In this document: piece after piece, positions 62,451-64,000 of the stretch
How the letters are laid out: every line of letters starts with the position of its first letter
Numbering within the stretch: position 1 is the stretch's first letter
DNA from: JANNYA01 sp031422315
GTDB taxonomy: Bacteria; Pseudomonadota; Gammaproteobacteria; Xanthomonadales; SZUA-5
Direction of reading: 5' to 3'
DNA: 64,000 nucleotides
Assembly: GCA_031422315.1 (NCBI GenBank)
Contig: JANOQN010000026.1
Location: 22,224 to 86,223, forward strand
Program-made: the position numbers and the translations under genes
Notes under the pieces: model-generated
Seen by the model: only the letters and a program-made list of their open reading frames with translations
Database searches by the model: none
What the model was told of the DNA's origin: nothing

Positions 62451-62456
62451 TTAGTG
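62363..62456 (+). repeat. attC2 site
   Basis: The core CTCTAAC (62363-62369) and GTTAGTG (62450-62456) have the same arms as attC1, with one change (TTAGCCCG for TTAGCTCG). Confidence 0.8.
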
Positions 62457-62709
62457 GCTTGCTGTTTTCACTCTGTTTCGCCATCCGAAAATTCATCGCA
62501 ATTTAGTTTTGGCACTTTGAAAGTTTGGCTCATCGGCTTGCACCGAAACAGGTTTCGCTGTAGCTTCATCAGCACTTGCAGTTCCTCGCATCCCCATGTT
62601 TCGGAGTTCGCGCAATGCAGTCTCTAACCTCTGGCTCAAGCCGACCGCCGCACAAGTCTCTTGAATCATCCAAAGCCTGTCGCTATGCGGCGGCGGCTTA
62701 GCTCGAACG
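62451..62709 (+). mobile_element. Integron cassette 3 (type A', 259 bp)
   Basis: This is a near copy of cassette 2 in direct tandem, differing at scattered single bases. The minus-strand open frame across it (62732-62493) runs through the attC site and is not considered a gene. Confidence 0.8.
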
Positions 62710-62715
62710 TTAGGC
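62622..62715 (+). repeat. attC3 site
   Basis: The core CTCTAAC (62622-62628) pairs with GTTAGGC (62709-62715), with the same arms as attC1. Confidence 0.8.
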
Positions 62716-63062
62716 AGACGCGAAACACACATGCTCAGCTTGCCGGTTCTCGCTGCACCGATGTACGCGCCTGAGAGCGACAGGCTTCGAGACGCGGCTG
62801 TGGCCCACGAACCGCCGCAAGGTCAGGGTCACGAGGCCCGCCGCCCGCGCAGTTCCTGCAGGCCTATGGGCTGCACCACCCAGCACGCGGCGGGCGGTCG
62901 CAGCTCGGAACTTCGGCGCATCAGCGTAGCAGCCCAGGCTCTGCCTAACCCTTCGCTCGAGCGGACCTCCACCGGCAAGGCACTTGGGCCGCGAGCCAGC
63001 CAGTATCATCATCCGTCTCGCGGCCCAAGCGCCTCACCGGTGGCGTCCGCTCAGCTCAAACG
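62710..63062 (+). mobile_element. Integron cassette 4 (type B, 353 bp)
   Basis: This cassette starts TTAGGCAGACGCGAAACACA. An open frame from the ATG at 62731 runs through the attC into its end (tail NPSLERTSTGKALGPR, a familiar artefact of translating such attC sites). The same frame is broken by a one-base difference in cassette 5, so coding is doubtful. Confidence 0.75.
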
Positions 63063-63068
63063 TTAGGC
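62943..63068 (+). repeat. attC4 site
   Basis: GCCTAAC (62943-62949) and GTTAGGC (63062-63068) are perfectly complementary cores. The arms CTCGAGCGGAC and GTCCGCTCAG and an inner stem CTTGGGCCGCGAG/CTCGCGGCCCAAG make a long hairpin of 126 bases, resembling the attC type of Xanthomonas integrons. Confidence 0.85.
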
Positions 63069-63416
63069 AGACGCGAAACACACATGCTTAGCTTGCCCGT
63101 TCTCGCTACATCGATGTACGCGTCTGAAAGCGACAGGCTTCGAGACACGGTTGTGGCCCATCGAACTGCCGCAAGGTCAGGGTCACAAGGCCCACCGCCC
63201 GCGCAGTCCGAGCAGGCCTATGGGCTGCACCACCCAGCACGCGGCGGGCGGTCGCAGCTCGGACCATCGGCGCATTAGCGTAGCAGCCCAGGCTCTGCCT
63301 AACCCTTCGCTCGAGCGGACCTCCACCGGCAAGGCACTTGGGCCGCGAGGCTTTTCAGCTTATCCTCCGCCTCGCGGCCCAAGCGCCTCGCCGGTTCCGG
63401 CCGCTCAGCTCAAACG
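63063..63416 (+). mobile_element. Integron cassette 5 (type B, 354 bp)
   Basis: This is a near copy of cassette 4 with scattered substitutions and one extra base near 63152, which shifts the reading frame seen in cassette 4. Two short overlapping frames result, neither of them convincing. Confidence 0.75.
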
Positions 63417-63422
63417 TTAGAG
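63297..63422 (+). repeat. attC5 site
   Basis: GCCTAAC (63297-63303) and GTTAGAG (63416-63422) flank the same long inner stem as in attC4. Changes in the loop region (GCTTTTCAGC) show where variation is tolerated. Confidence 0.85.
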
Positions 63423-63675
63423 CTTGCCTTTTTTGGCCCAGTTTCGCAGCATAGAAGCTCGTCGGAGTTAGCTCTTGGCAGTTCGAAAGTTTGCCGCACC
63501 GGCTTGCGCCGAAACAGGTTTCGCAGTAGCTTTGTCTGCAATCGCAGTTCATCGCATTTCCCTGTTTTGGAGCGCGCAGCATGCAGTCTCTAACCTCTGG
63601 CTCAAGCCGACCGCCGCACAAGTCTCTTGAATCATCCAAAGCCTGTCGCTGTGCGGCGGCGGCTTAGCTCGAACG
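63417..63675 (+). mobile_element. Integron cassette 6 (type A, 259 bp)
   Basis: This cassette starts TTAGAGCTTGCC like cassette 1 and matches it over the whole length with scattered base changes. It is separated from cassette 1 by four other cassettes. No gene is seen. Confidence 0.8.
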
Positions 63676-63681
63676 TTAGCG
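63588..63681 (+). repeat. attC6 site
   Basis: The core CTCTAAC (63588-63594) and GTTAGCG (63675-63681) flank arms as in attC1. Confidence 0.8.
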
Positions 63682-63980
63682 GTTAAAAGCTTAAACTGAT
63701 TTAGCCCGGGCTTCGTAGCCAATTTATTGCAGGCCAGCAACTCGAAATTCGGTCGCACGCCGCAGTTCAAAATTTGTCGCGGCATGCAGTTTCCGTATCG
63801 CGCAAGCCCATCAAATTTCGTGGTTCCTGCTACGCCAAAATCTATCGCAGTTCGCAATGGCGCGGTACTTAAAATCGGCAACGTGTGCGGCGCTAACCCT
63901 TAATTGCAGGCCGACCATGCGGCCTTCTGCGGTATCGTGCTATCGTAGTTTCTCGGGCCGCATGTCGGCTGAATTAAACG
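63676..63980 (+). mobile_element. Integron cassette 7 (type C, about 305 bp)
   Basis: This is a third cassette type beginning TTAGCGGTTAAAAGC. It contains repeated short strings such as TCGCAGTTCG and TCGCGGCATGCAGTTTC but no credible gene. An eighth cassette starts at 63981 with TTAGAGCTTGCC, as in types 1 and 6, and leaves the window. Confidence 0.7.
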
Positions 63981-63986
63981 TTAGAG
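63891..63986 (+). repeat. attC7 site
   Basis: The core CGCTAAC (63891-63897) and GTTAGAG (63980-63986) enclose arms GGCCGACCATGCGGCC and GGGCCGCATGTCGGCT that pair well. Confidence 0.8.
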
Positions 63987-64000
63987 CTTGCCTATTTTCA

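Noticed and set aside
62493..62732. 79-codon minus-strand frame in cassette 3
   Set aside because: It is created by reading through the attC arms; a similar frame appears in cassette 6 for the same reason.
62731..63066. 111-codon frame in cassette 4
   Set aside because: The frame is broken in the twin cassette 5 and its end is translated attC sequence.
61934..64000. Direct repeats considered as a CRISPR array
   Set aside because: Repeat units are about 90-126 bases with internal dyad symmetry and GTTRRRY cores, not short repeats with equal spacers, and the neighbour is an integron integrase.

Overview
The window looks like the chromosome of an environmental gammaproteobacterium, probably a relative of the Xanthomonadales/Lysobacterales. 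This is an inference. It rests on an RlmJ homologue, an OxyR with both redox cysteines at positions 199 and 208, a LexA of the second Xanthomonas-like type, several proteins with IPTL-CTERM-like sorting tails, and attC sites resembling those of Xanthomonas integrons. Base composition is moderate and coding density is high except in three accessory regions.

Layout. 1-5.3 kb: the 3' end of clpB, a convergent oxyR, a DUF4124 secreted protein, a biotin-dependent acyl-CoA carboxylase alpha subunit and a co-transcribed BtuF-like binding protein. 5.3-10 kb: a lone AAA ATPase behind a repeat-rich promoter, two tandem paralogous surface proteins and a subtilase whose signal-peptide region contains a run of nine G. 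10-16 kb: DUF58 and MoxR, a coniferyl-aldehyde-type dehydrogenase, tRNA-Met, a decayed locus with hairpins, and a dienelactone hydrolase. 16-27 kb: two tandem beta-propeller surface proteins, a large subtilase, a truncated hydrolase, an S9 peptidase, Bcp peroxiredoxin and an MlaE/STAS pair.

27.5-41.8 kb is a polymorphic-toxin locus and the most striking part. A Sec-exported SpvB/RHS protein of about 2450 residues is interrupted by a single in-frame amber codon and ends in an HExxH domain. Behind it lie a second, 5'-truncated RHS core ending in a papain-fold peptidoglycan-amidase-like domain, and a third, minimal tip ending in a DUF4329-like domain. Each tip overlaps a different small membrane or exported protein (the likely immunity protein) by ATGA. 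Additional small exported proteins in between look like orphan immunity genes. The 2384-bp core repeat and the 216-bp tip repeat provide homology through which tips could be exchanged.

41.8-46.6 kb: a toprim-domain remnant, folE next to a BLUF photoreceptor gene, an OmpR-family two-component system and a lipoprotein. 46.8-55 kb: a glycogen and maltodextrin operon, glgP-glgB-glgX-malQ, with four tightly spaced genes. 55-60.5 kb: lexA, rlmJ, a 124-bp palindromic element, then murB, pyrD and lpd.

60.8-64 kb is a chromosomal integron. An intI-type integrase is transcribed leftwards. An attI-like site is followed by at least seven cassettes of about 258-354 bp, most of them near-identical copies of two types and apparently without conserved coding sequence. 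The array runs off the right edge of the window.
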